Shown in pieces: positions 35,589-43,571 of a stretch of 64,000 nt of DNA (position 1 is the first letter of the stretch; every line of letters starts with the position of its first letter). The stretch spans positions 88,258-152,257 of the forward strand of contig NZ_CATNVD010000012.1 in assembly GCF_951230155.1 (NCBI RefSeq). Reading direction: 5' to 3'. The DNA comes from Parablautia sp. Marseille-Q6255. Lineage in GTDB: Bacteria; Bacillota; Clostridia; Lachnospirales; Lachnospiraceae. A program made the position numbers and the translations under genes. The notes below the pieces were generated by a model. It was given only the letters and a program-made list of their open reading frames with translations, was not told where the DNA came from and ran no database searches.

Positions 35589-36396
35589 TTTCTCCTCCAT
35601 AATAATGTAAAAAGATGTTTTCAAGGCTTTGTTTTGCCGCAACATGAACAGTTGTGCCGTCGCAAACGCCCTCAAAATCTTCTGCAAATGCCCGTGCCTG
35701 CTCTGGGGATTCCAGCGTAACTGTGTAAGTTCGCATGTGACGCTTCCTTAATGCATCCACTGAGTCAACGGCCACAAGCTTCCCGCTGCGAATGATCCCA
35801 ATTCGATCACACGTACGTTCAACTTCATCAAATATGTGGCTCGATAACAAAATGGTCTTTCCTTTTTTCTTTTCTTCTGCAATCAGTTCAGTAAACCGGT
35901 TCTGCATCAGCGGATCAAGACCACTGGTAGGCTCATCAAGAATCAGAATATCCGGATCGTGCATAAAAGCGGCGACAATCCCAAGCTTCTGCTTCATACC
36001 TTTGCTCATTTTTTTGATTTTACTCCCCGGATCCAGCTCAAATCGATCCAGCATCTCCTCCATACGATTATCCTTCCCAAGTTTTCGATAATCGGCTACG
36101 AATTTCAAAAATTCCCTGCCATTCATATGATCAAAAAAACTGATCTCCCCCGGTATATAACCGACATATTTCTGAATTTTTTCCTGATCCTTCCAACAAT
36201 CCATCCCGCTGATCTGACAGCTTCCAGCTTTTGGCTTAATAAACCCCATCAGATGACGAATGGTTGTAGTCTTGCCGGCGCCATTCGGACCGAGGAACCC
36301 AAAAACCTCCCCCTTTTCTGCCTGAAAAGAAATATTAAAAATTCCTTTTCCTGATCCATAATCCCGGGTCAGGTTCCGAATACGAATCACACTCAT
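35566..36396 (-). CDS. ABC transporter ATP-binding protein
   Basis: This 276-residue ATPase has Walker A GPNGAGKTTT, signature MSKGMKQKLGI and Walker B ILILDEPTSGLD, plus the switch histidine in LSSHIFDEV. It is similar to CcmA/NatA/BcrA-type ATPases that pair with ABC-2 permeases. A C-terminal extension (about 225-276) is typical of drug or bacteriocin exporters. TTGAGGAGGAG precedes the start. With the overlapping permease gene it forms a two-gene exporter; the cargo cannot be told. No regulator lies beside it. Confidence 0.88.
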   Translation of the reverse strand: MSVIRIRNLTRDYGSGKGIFNISFQAEKGEVFGFLGPNGAGKTTTIRHLMGFIKPKAGSCQISGMDCWKDQEKIQKYVGYIPGEISFFDHMNGREFLKFVADYRKLGKDNRMEEMLDRFELDPGSKIKKMSKGMKQKLGIVAAFMHDPDILILDEPTSGLDPLMQNRFTELIAEEKKKGKTILLSSHIFDEVERTCDRIGIIRSGKLVAVDSVDALRKRHMRTYTVTLESPEQARAFAEDFEGVCDGTTVHVAAKQSLENIFLHYYGGENDQLDII

Positions 36397-36557
36397 TGGT
36401 GCTCCTCCTCAATACTGTCATTTATCAAAAGAAAGCCGTTTGTCATCCTTCCTATTATGTCTTATTATATCGGCAGCTGAAAATATATCAACAGTTTATT
36501 TTGATCACCCTAATAACACAGGCAAAAATGCTACTAATAAATCAAAAAATTGTGGAA

Positions 36558-36586
36558 TTGGCTCAAAAATAGTGCTATAGTACAAT
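36558..36586 (+). promoter_or_regulatory. promoter of the 120-residue unknown gene
   Basis: TTGGCT (36558-36563), a 17-base spacer and TACAAT (36581-36586) lie about 40 bases before the start codon in an A+T-rich region. Confidence 0.5.
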
Positions 36587-36626
36587 TACAATTTGTGGAA
36601 AACTAAAAAAGAGAAGGATTAAAATA

Positions 36627-36989
36627 ATGATTAAAAAAATTGCTATTATACCATATGTAACTAACGGAAGAAATTCGCAGGTTGGACGTGACGGACACTT
36701 TAATATTTTTAGAAAAAAGAGAAGTACTGTATTAAAAGAAAATTTGCAGTCCGCACTTGCATCAAAAAATCAGGAAGTGGAAGTAGTTATTGATGTTAAT
36801 CATGGAGATTTACAATTTCTAAAACGCGAAGGAGTAAACTTGTTTTTGATTCCAGAAGATATTGCAAGTTATATGGACTATAGCGGTATTAATATGGAAG
36901 AATGTTTTAAGTTAACACACGATGAATATGAAAGCGGAAATGTAGACAGACTCGTGAAATATATAGAAAAGACCAAATACTATTGTTAA
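36627..36989 (+). CDS. unknown 120-residue protein in A+T-rich island
   Basis: This gene is not recognised. The protein begins with a short hydrophobic strand (MIKKIAIIPYVTNG), is soluble, and alternates predicted strands and helices in a way that suggests a small alpha/beta fold: VEVVIDVNHGD, then NLFLIPEDIASYMD. It ends in a single cysteine (TKYYC). AGAAGGA precedes the ATG and a plausible promoter lies upstream, so it is probably expressed. Base composition is clearly more A+T-rich than genes to the left of 34 kb and right of 38 kb. It could belong to a small mobile remnant together with the following toxin-like locus. Confidence 0.6.
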   Translation: MIKKIAIIPYVTNGRNSQVGRDGHFNIFRKKRSTVLKENLQSALASKNQEVEVVIDVNHGDLQFLKREGVNLFLIPEDIASYMDYSGINMEECFKLTHDEYESGNVDRLVKYIEKTKYYC

Positions 36990-37054
36990 AATGCAGGGAG
37001 GGATTGCCAACGATTACTTGACAGTAACAACTGCCTTTTATTCCCGAAATAGGC

Positions 37055-37083
37055 TTGAATCCTGCCGCCGGATATGCTATAGT
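37055..37083 (+). promoter_or_regulatory. promoter of the antisense small RNA
   Basis: TTGAAT (37055-37060), a 17-base spacer and TATAGT (37078-37083) with a TG one base before the -10 form a strong candidate with no gene start downstream of it on this strand. Confidence 0.7.
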
Positions 37084-37089
37084 GATAAC

Positions 37090-37196
37090 AGAAAAGGGAA
37101 AGTCAGAAACACACGGCCTACCCTCGACAATGACAAACTACATGCTTTACAGCATCAGCCGTCACTATTGCGAGTAGTGGCGGCTATTTTCTTCCC
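37090..37196 (+). ncRNA. candidate antitoxin RNA convergent to the Hol-Tox-like gene
   Basis: A promoter at 37055-37083 is followed by about 70 bases without a good open frame, then by a near-perfect terminator hairpin (AGCCG-CACTA with TAGTG-CGGCT, 37157-37185) and TTTTCTT. The terminator covers the stop codon of the toxin-like gene on the other strand. A transcript from here would be antisense to the toxin mRNA 3' end, as in txpA/RatA and bsrE-type loci of B. subtilis. The 5' part resembles the toxin leader itself. Confidence 0.65.
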
Positions 37197-37279
37197 TTGA
37201 AGATCTCGTAGCAAAGACCAACAAGAGCGACAATGAGTAAACAAAACTGAAACAAATCAGCGTATGTAATCATTGGCAT
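37184..37279 (-). CDS. Hol-Tox-like small membrane toxin (putative holin-like toxin)
   Basis: This hydrophobic peptide has 31 codons (MPMITYADLFQFCLLIVALV then GLCYEIFKGRK), or 29 if the second ATG at 37273 is used. It has one membrane span and a short charged tail, as in the Hol-Tox / TxpA-BsrG type I toxin group. AAAGGAGGGCG precedes it: the spacing suits the second ATG better. The frame is open further upstream but that part has no such features. A leader of about 85 bases and an extended -10 (TGCTATACT) precede it. The 3' end overlaps the terminator of a plus-strand RNA, the usual arrangement of a type I toxin-antitoxin pair. Confidence 0.7.
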   Translation of the reverse strand: MPMITYADLFQFCLLIVALVGLCYEIFKGRK

Positions 37280-37368
37280 CGCCCTCCTTTCCTCTTTGGT
37301 CTGGAGGGTCAAGCCCTCCGAGGTGGAGGGTAGGCCGCCTTTTATGTGCTCTGACTTTCCGTGATGCC

Positions 37369-37377
37369 AGTATAGCA
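37369..37377 (-). promoter_or_regulatory. extended -10 promoter of the toxin-like gene
   Basis: On the minus strand TGCTATACT fits TGnTATAAT. No clear -35 is seen at 17 bases. The sequence right after it resembles the leader of the convergent RNA. Confidence 0.5.
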
Positions 37378-37447
37378 CATCTGCTCTCTATTTTCTTTTG
37401 CAAAATCAATTTCGTTCATCAAAGTCCTGTCGCCGAAACCCCAATAA

Positions 37448-37865
37448 GGCATCCGTGATATCACTTTACCTGACTCTCCTGTAAAAGAACTTGAAAATTA
37501 TATGTCTATGATATATGATTGTAGCGGCAAAACAAGACTGTTTGAAATTTCCAGGCAATCATTCTACTGTCCCATGAAGAAGATTTGAGGAAGGTGAATC
37601 ACCAAGAGTATTAGGTGAATCAAGAGACAGAAAAATAACTGATTGTGTTGTATCAGAAATATATGACGATCGTAGCGAAGAATATGGATTGTGTGATTCT
37701 GATTACACGCCAGAATGTTGCATTCCTGTCATTTATAACGATAATGAAGAAATGGGATCAATTCAACTTGACGAATCATTAACAGAAGCAAGTATTATGA
37801 ATAAGATAAAAAATGAATTGGATTCTTTAAAGGAATTGAAGAAGCCAACCAAAGAACAACCGTAA
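37448..37865 (+). pseudogene. frameshifted gene remnant in A+T-rich island
   Basis: Two coding-like stretches lie end to end in different frames. One runs 37448-37588 (includes LPDSPVKELENYMSMIYDCS and ends CPMKKI-stop). The other, 37578-37865, includes RRFEEGESPRVLGESRDRK and ends LKKPTKEQP-stop. Both look like real protein (balanced charge, few rare residues), yet neither has a start codon with a ribosome binding site. A single-base change near 37580 would join them. The family is not recognised. The most likely reading is a decayed gene left by a mobile element. Confidence 0.5.
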
Positions 37866-37969
37866 CAGAAAAACGTATTAAAAAGCCCCTGTAGCAGGTG
37901 AATATTTCTGTTACCGAGGATATTTTATTTCTTTATTTTTTTCATTTTGGCTTGATTTTGGCTTAACCG

Positions 37970-37998
37970 TTGCATCCCCAAAAATTATGTGCTATACT
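37970..37998 (+). promoter_or_regulatory. queT promoter
   Basis: TTGCAT (37970-37975), a 17-base spacer and TATACT (37993-37998) lie about 200 bases before queT, giving a long leader. Confidence 0.75.
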
Positions 37999-38043
37999 AA
38001 CCCACGTTATAAAGCCCGCAAAAACAAGGTCTTACAGGGCTTT

Positions 38044-38119
38044 CGCCGATTTCCGGCGTAGGCCATATACCTGCGGTATATGCCTCCGCGGCGTTCGTCA
38101 GATATCCATGCCAGCATGG
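38044..38119 (+). repeat. three consecutive palindromes in the queT leader
   Basis: Hairpins CGCCG/CGGCG (38044-38058), GGCCATATACC/GGTATATGCC (38061-38084) and CCATGC/GCATGG (38106-38119) lie between the promoter and the preQ1 aptamer. None is followed by a T-run. The G+C-rich block contrasts with the A+T-rich island to its left and looks like a REP-type intergenic element. Confidence 0.6.
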
Positions 38120-38149
38120 CTGCCTGACTCACTGCTGCGCGAAAATGAA

Positions 38150-38194
38150 TCGAGTGTTCGTGACCTTCCACTCGTAAAACAAAACTAAAGGAGA
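38150..38194 (+). ncRNA. preQ1-I riboswitch upstream of queT
   Basis: Stem CGAGTG/CACTCG encloses the loop TTCGTGACCTTC and is followed by the A-rich tail TAAAACAAAACTAAAGGAG. This fits the small preQ1-I H-type pseudoknot, close in layout to the Thermoanaerobacter tengcongensis example. The loop CCTT can pair with AAGG of the ribosome binding site, so ligand binding should block translation. The gene it precedes is a preQ1/queuosine transporter, which supports the call. Confidence 0.78.
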
Positions 38195-38201
38195 ACTGAA
38201 T

Positions 38202-38693
38202 ATGAAAGACAAAAAAGTATTGTTCCTCGTCCATGCAGCGGCAATCGCTGCAGTCTACGTCGTACTGACGCTGATATTCGCGCCGTTTGGGTTTGGTGAG
38301 ATACAGGTGCGCATTTCCGAAGCGCTGACGGTCCTGCCATACTTCACCCCGGCGGCTATCCCCGGTCTGTTTGTGGGATGCCTGATCGGAAATACGGTCG
38401 GCGGAGCGATCCCCATTGACATTATCTGTGGAAGTATCGCGACACTGATCGGCGCGCTCATCACTTACCGTCTGCGCAGCTACCGCCGCCTTGCTCCGGT
38501 GGGGCCGATCGCGGCAAACACCGTGATCGTACCATTCGTGCTCCGCTTTGGCTACGGCGTCCCGCTCCCGATCCCATTTATGATGCTCACAGTAGGCATC
38601 GGCGAGGTTATTTCCTGCGGCATTATCGGTATGGTCGTTCTGACCGCACTGGAGCGCTATCGCAGCGTTCTTTTTAAAGAGGCCGCAGTATAA
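38202..38693 (+). CDS. queT: QueT family queuosine-precursor transporter
   Basis: This 163-residue membrane protein has five or six helices and belongs to the QueT (COG4708, DUF988) family, thought to be substrate-specificity (S) components of ECF transporters for queuosine precursors such as preQ1. Conserved features are APFGFGEIQVRISEALTVLP in the first helix region and GCLIGNTVGGAIPIDIICGS. The preQ1-I riboswitch that overlaps its ribosome binding site confirms the pathway. The ECF energising module (EcfA/EcfT) is not in the window and must be encoded elsewhere. A strong terminator follows. Confidence 0.92.
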   Translation: MKDKKVLFLVHAAAIAAVYVVLTLIFAPFGFGEIQVRISEALTVLPYFTPAAIPGLFVGCLIGNTVGGAIPIDIICGSIATLIGALITYRLRSYRRLAPVGPIAANTVIVPFVLRFGYGVPLPIPFMMLTVGIGEVISCGIIGMVVLTALERYRSVLFKEAAV

Positions 38694-38709
38694 CAGAAAA
38701 GAGGTTGTG

Positions 38710-38747
38710 AAAGATCCAGCTGTCCCTTTGGATAGCTGGATCTTTCC
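38710..38747 (+). terminator. intrinsic terminator after queT
   Basis: AAAGATCCAGCT (38710-38721) and AGCTGGATCTTT (38734-38745) form a perfect 12-bp stem with a 12-base loop, starting 17 bases after the queT stop. The A/T ends let it work in both directions. Confidence 0.85.
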
Positions 38748-38766
38748 GTATCCGCAGCTTCTCTTC

Positions 38767-39537
38767 TCACACTGCCTGTTTCTTCATTCCCATTGCCGCT
38801 GCCAGCAGATTTCCCGCAGTCAGCGCCGCTCCGACACACAGTGCACTGACAAACCGGGATGGCTCTGTGCTGTTATCAAGAAGTCCTGTCGCAGACAGCA
38901 GCGTTGTGGGAAGATAGCTTTGTACCCTTGGAAGGATATGCAGCAGATATGAAAGCGCCGTCACCAACACGACTGTGCCGAGCGCCCCTCCTGCACTGCG
39001 AAACAGCACAGAACCAAGGAGCAAAAGGGAGAGCATCCAAAGTCCTGCTGCATATGCGCACAGCGCAGCAAACGCGCAGTGTGAAAGGATGGCGTTATCC
39101 CAGAAATATGCCGTATACGCATACGTCACAAGATACATCAGCCAGTATCCCACGGTCCATAAAGCACACAGTACGGCAGCCTTTGATGCGAGTATCTTCC
39201 AGCGGGCAAGCCCCTTTGCGATCATGTGCACCATTGTTCCCTTCTGATATTCTCCTGCCAGGATCCCGCCAAAGATCAGCAGAAACACGATCAGCACCAT
39301 CGGGAAATTTTTATAAAACTGCGTCCACGACGTCATCGCATCCACCCTGACTCCCGTCACGGCAAGCCCCTGCTCTGCCATACTCGAGGCCATCGTCTCA
39401 AGCAGCCACGGCGTCAGCTTCGCAACAGCCGGGTTCATGATCCCGAACAGTAAAAAGAGGATCGTAACTAATACAGCCTTTCCACTGCGGACTATTTCCA
39501 GAAGCTCCTTTTTTGTAAATGATGCCAGTGCTCTCAT
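38767..39537 (-). CDS. ABC-2 type permease (YxlG-like)
   Basis: This 256-residue protein has about six membrane helices and starts MRALASFTKKELLEIVRSGK, as in ABC-2 permeases of the YxlG/BcrB group. An extracellular loop with a Met/Ser-rich segment lies after the first helix. The start ATG overlaps the ATPase stop by four bases (ATGA), so the two are translationally coupled. Together they form an exporter whose cargo is unknown. The order XRE regulator, PLDc_N protein, ATPase, permease recalls the B. subtilis yxlEFG genes and bacitracin-type exporters. Confidence 0.82.
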   Translation of the reverse strand: MRALASFTKKELLEIVRSGKAVLVTILFLLFGIMNPAVAKLTPWLLETMASSMAEQGLAVTGVRVDAMTSWTQFYKNFPMVLIVFLLIFGGILAGEYQKGTMVHMIAKGLARWKILASKAAVLCALWTVGYWLMYLVTYAYTAYFWDNAILSHCAFAALCAYAAGLWMLSLLLLGSVLFRSAGGALGTVVLVTALSYLLHILPRVQSYLPTTLLSATGLLDNSTEPSRFVSALCVGAALTAGNLLAAAMGMKKQAV

Positions 39538-40448
39538 ATACGCTCCTCCCCTCCAGTCAGCTCCATAAACAGTGTTTCCAGGGATGGCTCCAGCATTTCT
39601 ATTTTCCGGACGGGAATCCCCTGCTGCACAAAAAGCTGCATTGCCTTTTGCATGTCACGCCGGCTTCTGCCCTCATAAAGAAGCGTGGTTGCGTCCGTCC
39701 TGCGTCCTCCCGGAACGATCTGCCCAAATGGCTGCACATCCTGCGCGCGCACAAATTCTATTACAAAACCGGATGCACGGTCTTCTGCCTTCCACTCCTC
39801 CAGCGAACCGCCAAACACGATCCTGCCGCGGTGCAGAAGCGCGACCTCATCACAGATGCGCTCCACATCCGATAAAATATGCGTCGAAAATAAAACTGTT
39901 GTATCGTTTCGGACAGACGATAAAAGATCCAGGATCTCCTTTCTCCCCGATGGATCGAGCGCTGAGGTAGGCTCGTCACAGATCAGAAGCTGCGGACGGT
40001 TCATAAGCGCCTGCGCGATACCAAGTCTCTGCTTCATCCCCCGTGAAAACCCGTGGATCCTCCGGCGTTCTTTTTCAAGTCCTACAAGCGCGAGCAGACG
40101 GATCGCTTCTGTGCGCGCCTGCATCCTGTCCATTCCTGACACACCGCCGCACAGCATCAGATACTCAAGCGGTGTCATAAATCCATAAAACTCCGGCACA
40201 TCCGGCAGATATCCAATATAACGGTTCGTCCGGTTTTCTCCGTAAACGACTTTTTCTCCGTTTACGAAGATCTCACCCCGATCCATTTTCAACAGTCCGA
40301 GGATCAGCTTCATCGTAGTAGTCTTTCCAGCTCCATTCTCCCCGATAAACCCGAATACACTGTGTGCCGGCACAGAAAAGCTCAGATCCTTCAGTACGCT
40401 TCTGCTCCCGAATGACTTTGACACATGAGAAATCTCCAGCATTTTCAT
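39534..40448 (-). CDS. ABC transporter ATP-binding protein (YxlF/BcrA-like)
   Basis: This 304-residue ATPase has Walker A GENGAGKTTT, signature FSRGMKQRLGI, Walker B LLICDEPTSALD and the switch region FSTHILSDVERIC. A C-terminal extension of about 85 residues (from about 220) is typical of BcrA-like ATPases that handle peptide antibiotics or signals. Its start codon lies immediately after the stop of the PLDc_N gene, with no bases between. The permease follows with a four-base overlap. Confidence 0.88.
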   Translation of the reverse strand: MKMLEISHVSKSFGSRSVLKDLSFSVPAHSVFGFIGENGAGKTTTMKLILGLLKMDRGEIFVNGEKVVYGENRTNRYIGYLPDVPEFYGFMTPLEYLMLCGGVSGMDRMQARTEAIRLLALVGLEKERRRIHGFSRGMKQRLGIAQALMNRPQLLICDEPTSALDPSGRKEILDLLSSVRNDTTVLFSTHILSDVERICDEVALLHRGRIVFGGSLEEWKAEDRASGFVIEFVRAQDVQPFGQIVPGGRRTDATTLLYEGRSRRDMQKAMQLFVQQGIPVRKIEMLEPSLETLFMELTGGEERI

Positions 40449-40652
40449 TTACGCATCCTCTTTTCCAAATATAAAATACAAAACCGGTCCGACAAACTCC
40501 ATCCCGATCAACGCTACGACAAGCCACAGGGCACGGCTGCCCCGCTTATACGTTTTATGTGTCAAAATGTGATACAGCGTGTAAAAAAGCAGTCCGAACT
40601 GTACGATGATAAGCGGTATCAAAAACGGTAACATTTCCTTTATCTCTGCCAT
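40449..40652 (-). CDS. PLDc N-terminal-like small membrane protein (YxlE-like)
   Basis: This 67-residue protein has two membrane helices (about 9-30 and 43-62) and the sequence YHILTHKTYKRGSRALWLVV. The pattern matches the PLDc_N family, including B. subtilis YxlE, a negative regulator of sigma-Y. No sigma factor is present here. It lies directly before the ATPase gene with no gap. An in-frame TTG six codons upstream is possible, but the ATG at 40652 with AAAGAG before it is preferred; both ribosome sites are weak. Confidence 0.72.
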   Translation of the reverse strand: MAEIKEMLPFLIPLIIVQFGLLFYTLYHILTHKTYKRGSRALWLVVALIGMEFVGPVLYFIFGKEDA

Positions 40653-40742
40653 ACTCTTTCGATCATCCAATTGTCCGCTACAGGGTCAGTGGATGTTCCT
40701 CCCTTCTCTTTTTTCTGATATTATGGTTTCCTGCAAAGGCTC

Positions 40743-41873
40743 TCACCCGGCTTTTTCAATCATCCGGCGAAGCTTTTCAAATTCCGGCCTGTCCGCAAGA
40801 CCTGCAAATGCCGGATGCGAAAGACCTCCCAGCGCACTTGCCCGGATCACTGACTTATCGCGCGGCGCGCGGTTCCCAAGATCTGAGCTGTCATACCAGC
40901 TGGAGATACAGTTAAAATATGCGTCGTCATGCCGGGTCAGATGATCATCTGAAAGCATCCAGCACAGAATCCTCCCATACCGGTAAAGCCGCTCAAACGC
41001 CGGCTCCTCCATGTCGTTCATCGCATAGACCGACGCCGCCTGCAGCTCAAACTGCGCCATTACATTTGCATGGATGGCTGACAGCCCATAGGCTTCATTG
41101 ACCGCATCGATCCTTCGGATCGTTTCCTGGCATATCGTAAGATCATCTCTGTGAAGCCCGATATAGCACGCTGCATCTGTGACGAGTCCGCCAAGGTACT
41201 GATACATGCGGATCTGCGTAAACGCATCCGCCCGCTGCGTCTGTCCTGTCATCTGATACGCCTGGATCAGAACAGAATCCTCCTGCGTCATCCGGTATGG
41301 ATCTAGCGCTTCCTCAAGCGTCTCGATCACTTCCGCATGCCTTCCAAGCTGCAGGTCGCTAAAGGCACGCAGCATCATCGCATCGCTGCTGGTACCAACC
41401 TCCTTGCACTGCTCCATGATATGACTGCACAGATCGGAGACCTGAGCAAGGATCTCCTGCTGCTCCTCCTGCGTTTTGGCAAGCATCGTGTGATTCACCC
41501 AAAGCGCAGCCATGGACAAAAGAAACGGATAGCAGGAATAATAGCGCTTCACATACTGGCGGCTTTGCTCCATCACCTCCTCAAATGGCTCTGCTGCAAA
41601 TGCTGCCGCAAGCTCCTGGTAGATCTTCTGTATCTGCTTTTTTTCAAGCTGCGGTTCGTACCCGAGCAGCTCGTCAACAGTCACATCAAAAAATGCCGCA
41701 AGCTGCGGAAGAATGAAAATATCAGGCGTACTCTGAGCATTTTCCCATTTCGACACCGAGGCCTTTGTTACACCGACGAAGGCTGCGAGCTCCTCCTGCG
41801 TGATCCTCTTTTCCCGCCGCAGCCTTATAAGATTTTCCGGCAGCCTGAGCGGATTACTGTTTATTCTGATCAT
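40743..41873 (-). CDS. XRE family regulator with long helical C-terminal domain
   Basis: This 376-residue protein has an N-terminal XRE helix-turn-helix (about 10-65, LRREKRITQEELAAFVGVTK then SVSKWENAQSTPD). A helical domain of about 300 residues follows, probably tetratricopeptide-like, that may sense a peptide or protein. Such long C-terminal sensor parts are typical of cytoplasmic peptide-responsive regulators. The upstream extended frame is rejected: the ATG at 41873 has GGGAGGAAAG before it. It precedes the PLDc_N/ABC genes on the same strand, with a 90-base gap, and probably controls them. Confidence 0.83.
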   Translation of the reverse strand: MIRINSNPLRLPENLIRLRREKRITQEELAAFVGVTKASVSKWENAQSTPDIFILPQLAAFFDVTVDELLGYEPQLEKKQIQKIYQELAAAFAAEPFEEVMEQSRQYVKRYYSCYPFLLSMAALWVNHTMLAKTQEEQQEILAQVSDLCSHIMEQCKEVGTSSDAMMLRAFSDLQLGRHAEVIETLEEALDPYRMTQEDSVLIQAYQMTGQTQRADAFTQIRMYQYLGGLVTDAACYIGLHRDDLTICQETIRRIDAVNEAYGLSAIHANVMAQFELQAASVYAMNDMEEPAFERLYRYGRILCWMLSDDHLTRHDDAYFNCISSWYDSSDLGNRAPRDKSVIRASALGGLSHPAFAGLADRPEFEKLRRMIEKAG

Positions 41874-42157
41874 ACTTTCCTCCCTGTATATGTCTGTTTC
41901 TGTGTATTGCTTTTCTTCAAGTATAGCCCCGGCTGATCCGTTCGGCAATGGAGGCGTACGATATTTTATGATACTAAATCAACTGTCAGGAAACTTTCCT
42001 GCATCTCCTCCTTCCTCTCCCGCTTTTCTAATTTTCTTCTTTCTATTTTCGCCCTTTTATGATAGAATTTTAATATTAGCATCGCGCTGACGCTGTGCAT
42101 TGTCAAAAGGCAGTCTGCATACACGATGCTCTATATTACAAAGATTGGATGTGTGCT

Positions 42158-43549
42158 ATGTTACAATTGATCGAACAAATCAACACCGCAGTCAACAACT
42201 TCGTGTGGGGAGTCCCCGCTATGGTATGTATCATCGGCGTGGGTCTGTATCTCAGCCTGCGCACCGGTTTTATCCAGCTGCGCAAATTCCCGTACGCGAT
42301 GAAATGTACGCTCGGTCGTATGTTTAAAAAACGGGAGGCCTCAGACGGAGCCCTCACACCGTTTCAGGCAGTCTGTACGGCGCTTGCCGCTACTGTCGGT
42401 ACCGGAAATATCGCAGGTGTGGCCGGCGCTATCGCGATCGGCGGACCCGGCGCTGTATTTTGGATGTGGATCTCGGCACTGCTTGGCATGTGTACAAAAT
42501 TTACAGAGGTTACGCTCGCCGTCCACTTCCGCGAAAAGAATAAGGATGGCGACTGGGTCGGCGGACCTATGTACTACATCAAGAACGGTCTTGGGAAAAA
42601 ATGGATGTGGCTGGCTTATATTTTCTGTATATTCGGTATTTTCACCGTATTTGGCACAGGCAATGCCACGCAGGTCAACACGATCACTGCGGCAGTCAAT
42701 TCTGCTCTGATCAATTTCCACGTGATTACTCCAGACGCGGCTGACATCTCCAGCGTGATCATCGGCGTTCTTATTACAGTCCTTGTCGCTTTGATCCTTC
42801 TGGGCGGTATCAAGCGCATCGGCAATGTGACCGAGCGTCTCGTTCCTGTCATGGCAGCGCTCTATATCGTACTTTCTCTCGGGGTCGTATTTATAAACAT
42901 CGACCAGGTGCCTGCTGTATTGGGAAGCATCATTTCCGGTGCCTTTCATCCTTCAGCAGTTACCGGCGGGATCGTGGGAAGTATGTTTCTCGCCATGCAA
43001 AAAGGCGTCTCCCGGGGGATCTTCTCCAATGAAGCAGGCCTTGGTACCGGATCGATCGCCCATGCCTGCGCAGATACTCGCAAGCCGGTAAAGCAGGGGC
43101 TTTTCGGTATCTTTGAAGTGTTTATGGATACCATCGTGATCTGTACGCTGACCGCGCTCGTTGTCCTTTTAAGCGGTGTTCCGGTTCCTTATGGCGAAGC
43201 AGCAGGAGCAGAGCTGACGATCGCCGGATTTACACACGTATATGGAAACTGGATCTCCATTTTCACAGCGATCGCAATGTGCTGCTTCGCATTTTCCACC
43301 ACGATCGGATGGGGACTGTACGGCTCACGCTGTATCGAGTTTCTGTTTGGTTCCAGGACAGTCAGACCGTTTATGCTGATTTATTCTCTTGTTTCTATCA
43401 TCGGCGCAACCATGAACCTCGGGCTGATCTGGAGTATTGCCGAAACCTTCAACGGGCTGATGGCGATCCCCAACCTGATCGCACTGTTCCTGCTCTCAGG
43501 CACAGCAGTCAGGCTGACAAAAGATTACTTTGCCAAAGAGCGGACATAA
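42158..43549 (+). CDS. AGCS family amino acid:sodium symporter
   Basis: This 463-residue transporter has about ten membrane helices and belongs to the alanine/glycine:cation symporter family. The signature region GTGNIAGVAGAIAIGGPGAV is intact (about residues 90-110), with GGPMYYI and SNEAGLGTGSIAHA further on. It should import alanine or glycine with Na+. The ATG at 42158 has GGATG at acceptable spacing; an ATG three codons earlier is possible. It stands alone and is followed by a large inverted repeat that probably terminates it. Confidence 0.9.
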   Translation: MLQLIEQINTAVNNFVWGVPAMVCIIGVGLYLSLRTGFIQLRKFPYAMKCTLGRMFKKREASDGALTPFQAVCTALAATVGTGNIAGVAGAIAIGGPGAVFWMWISALLGMCTKFTEVTLAVHFREKNKDGDWVGGPMYYIKNGLGKKWMWLAYIFCIFGIFTVFGTGNATQVNTITAAVNSALINFHVITPDAADISSVIIGVLITVLVALILLGGIKRIGNVTERLVPVMAALYIVLSLGVVFINIDQVPAVLGSIISGAFHPSAVTGGIVGSMFLAMQKGVSRGIFSNEAGLGTGSIAHACADTRKPVKQGLFGIFEVFMDTIVICTLTALVVLLSGVPVPYGEAAGAELTIAGFTHVYGNWISIFTAIAMCCFAFSTTIGWGLYGSRCIEFLFGSRTVRPFMLIYSLVSIIGATMNLGLIWSIAETFNGLMAIPNLIALFLLSGTAVRLTKDYFAKERT

Positions 43550-43571
43550 CACCAGAAATGTTTCTTATCAC

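Noticed and set aside
40449..40670. PLDc_N gene as a functional phospholipase
   Set aside because: Only the small membrane N-terminal-like domain is present; there is no HKD catalytic motif.
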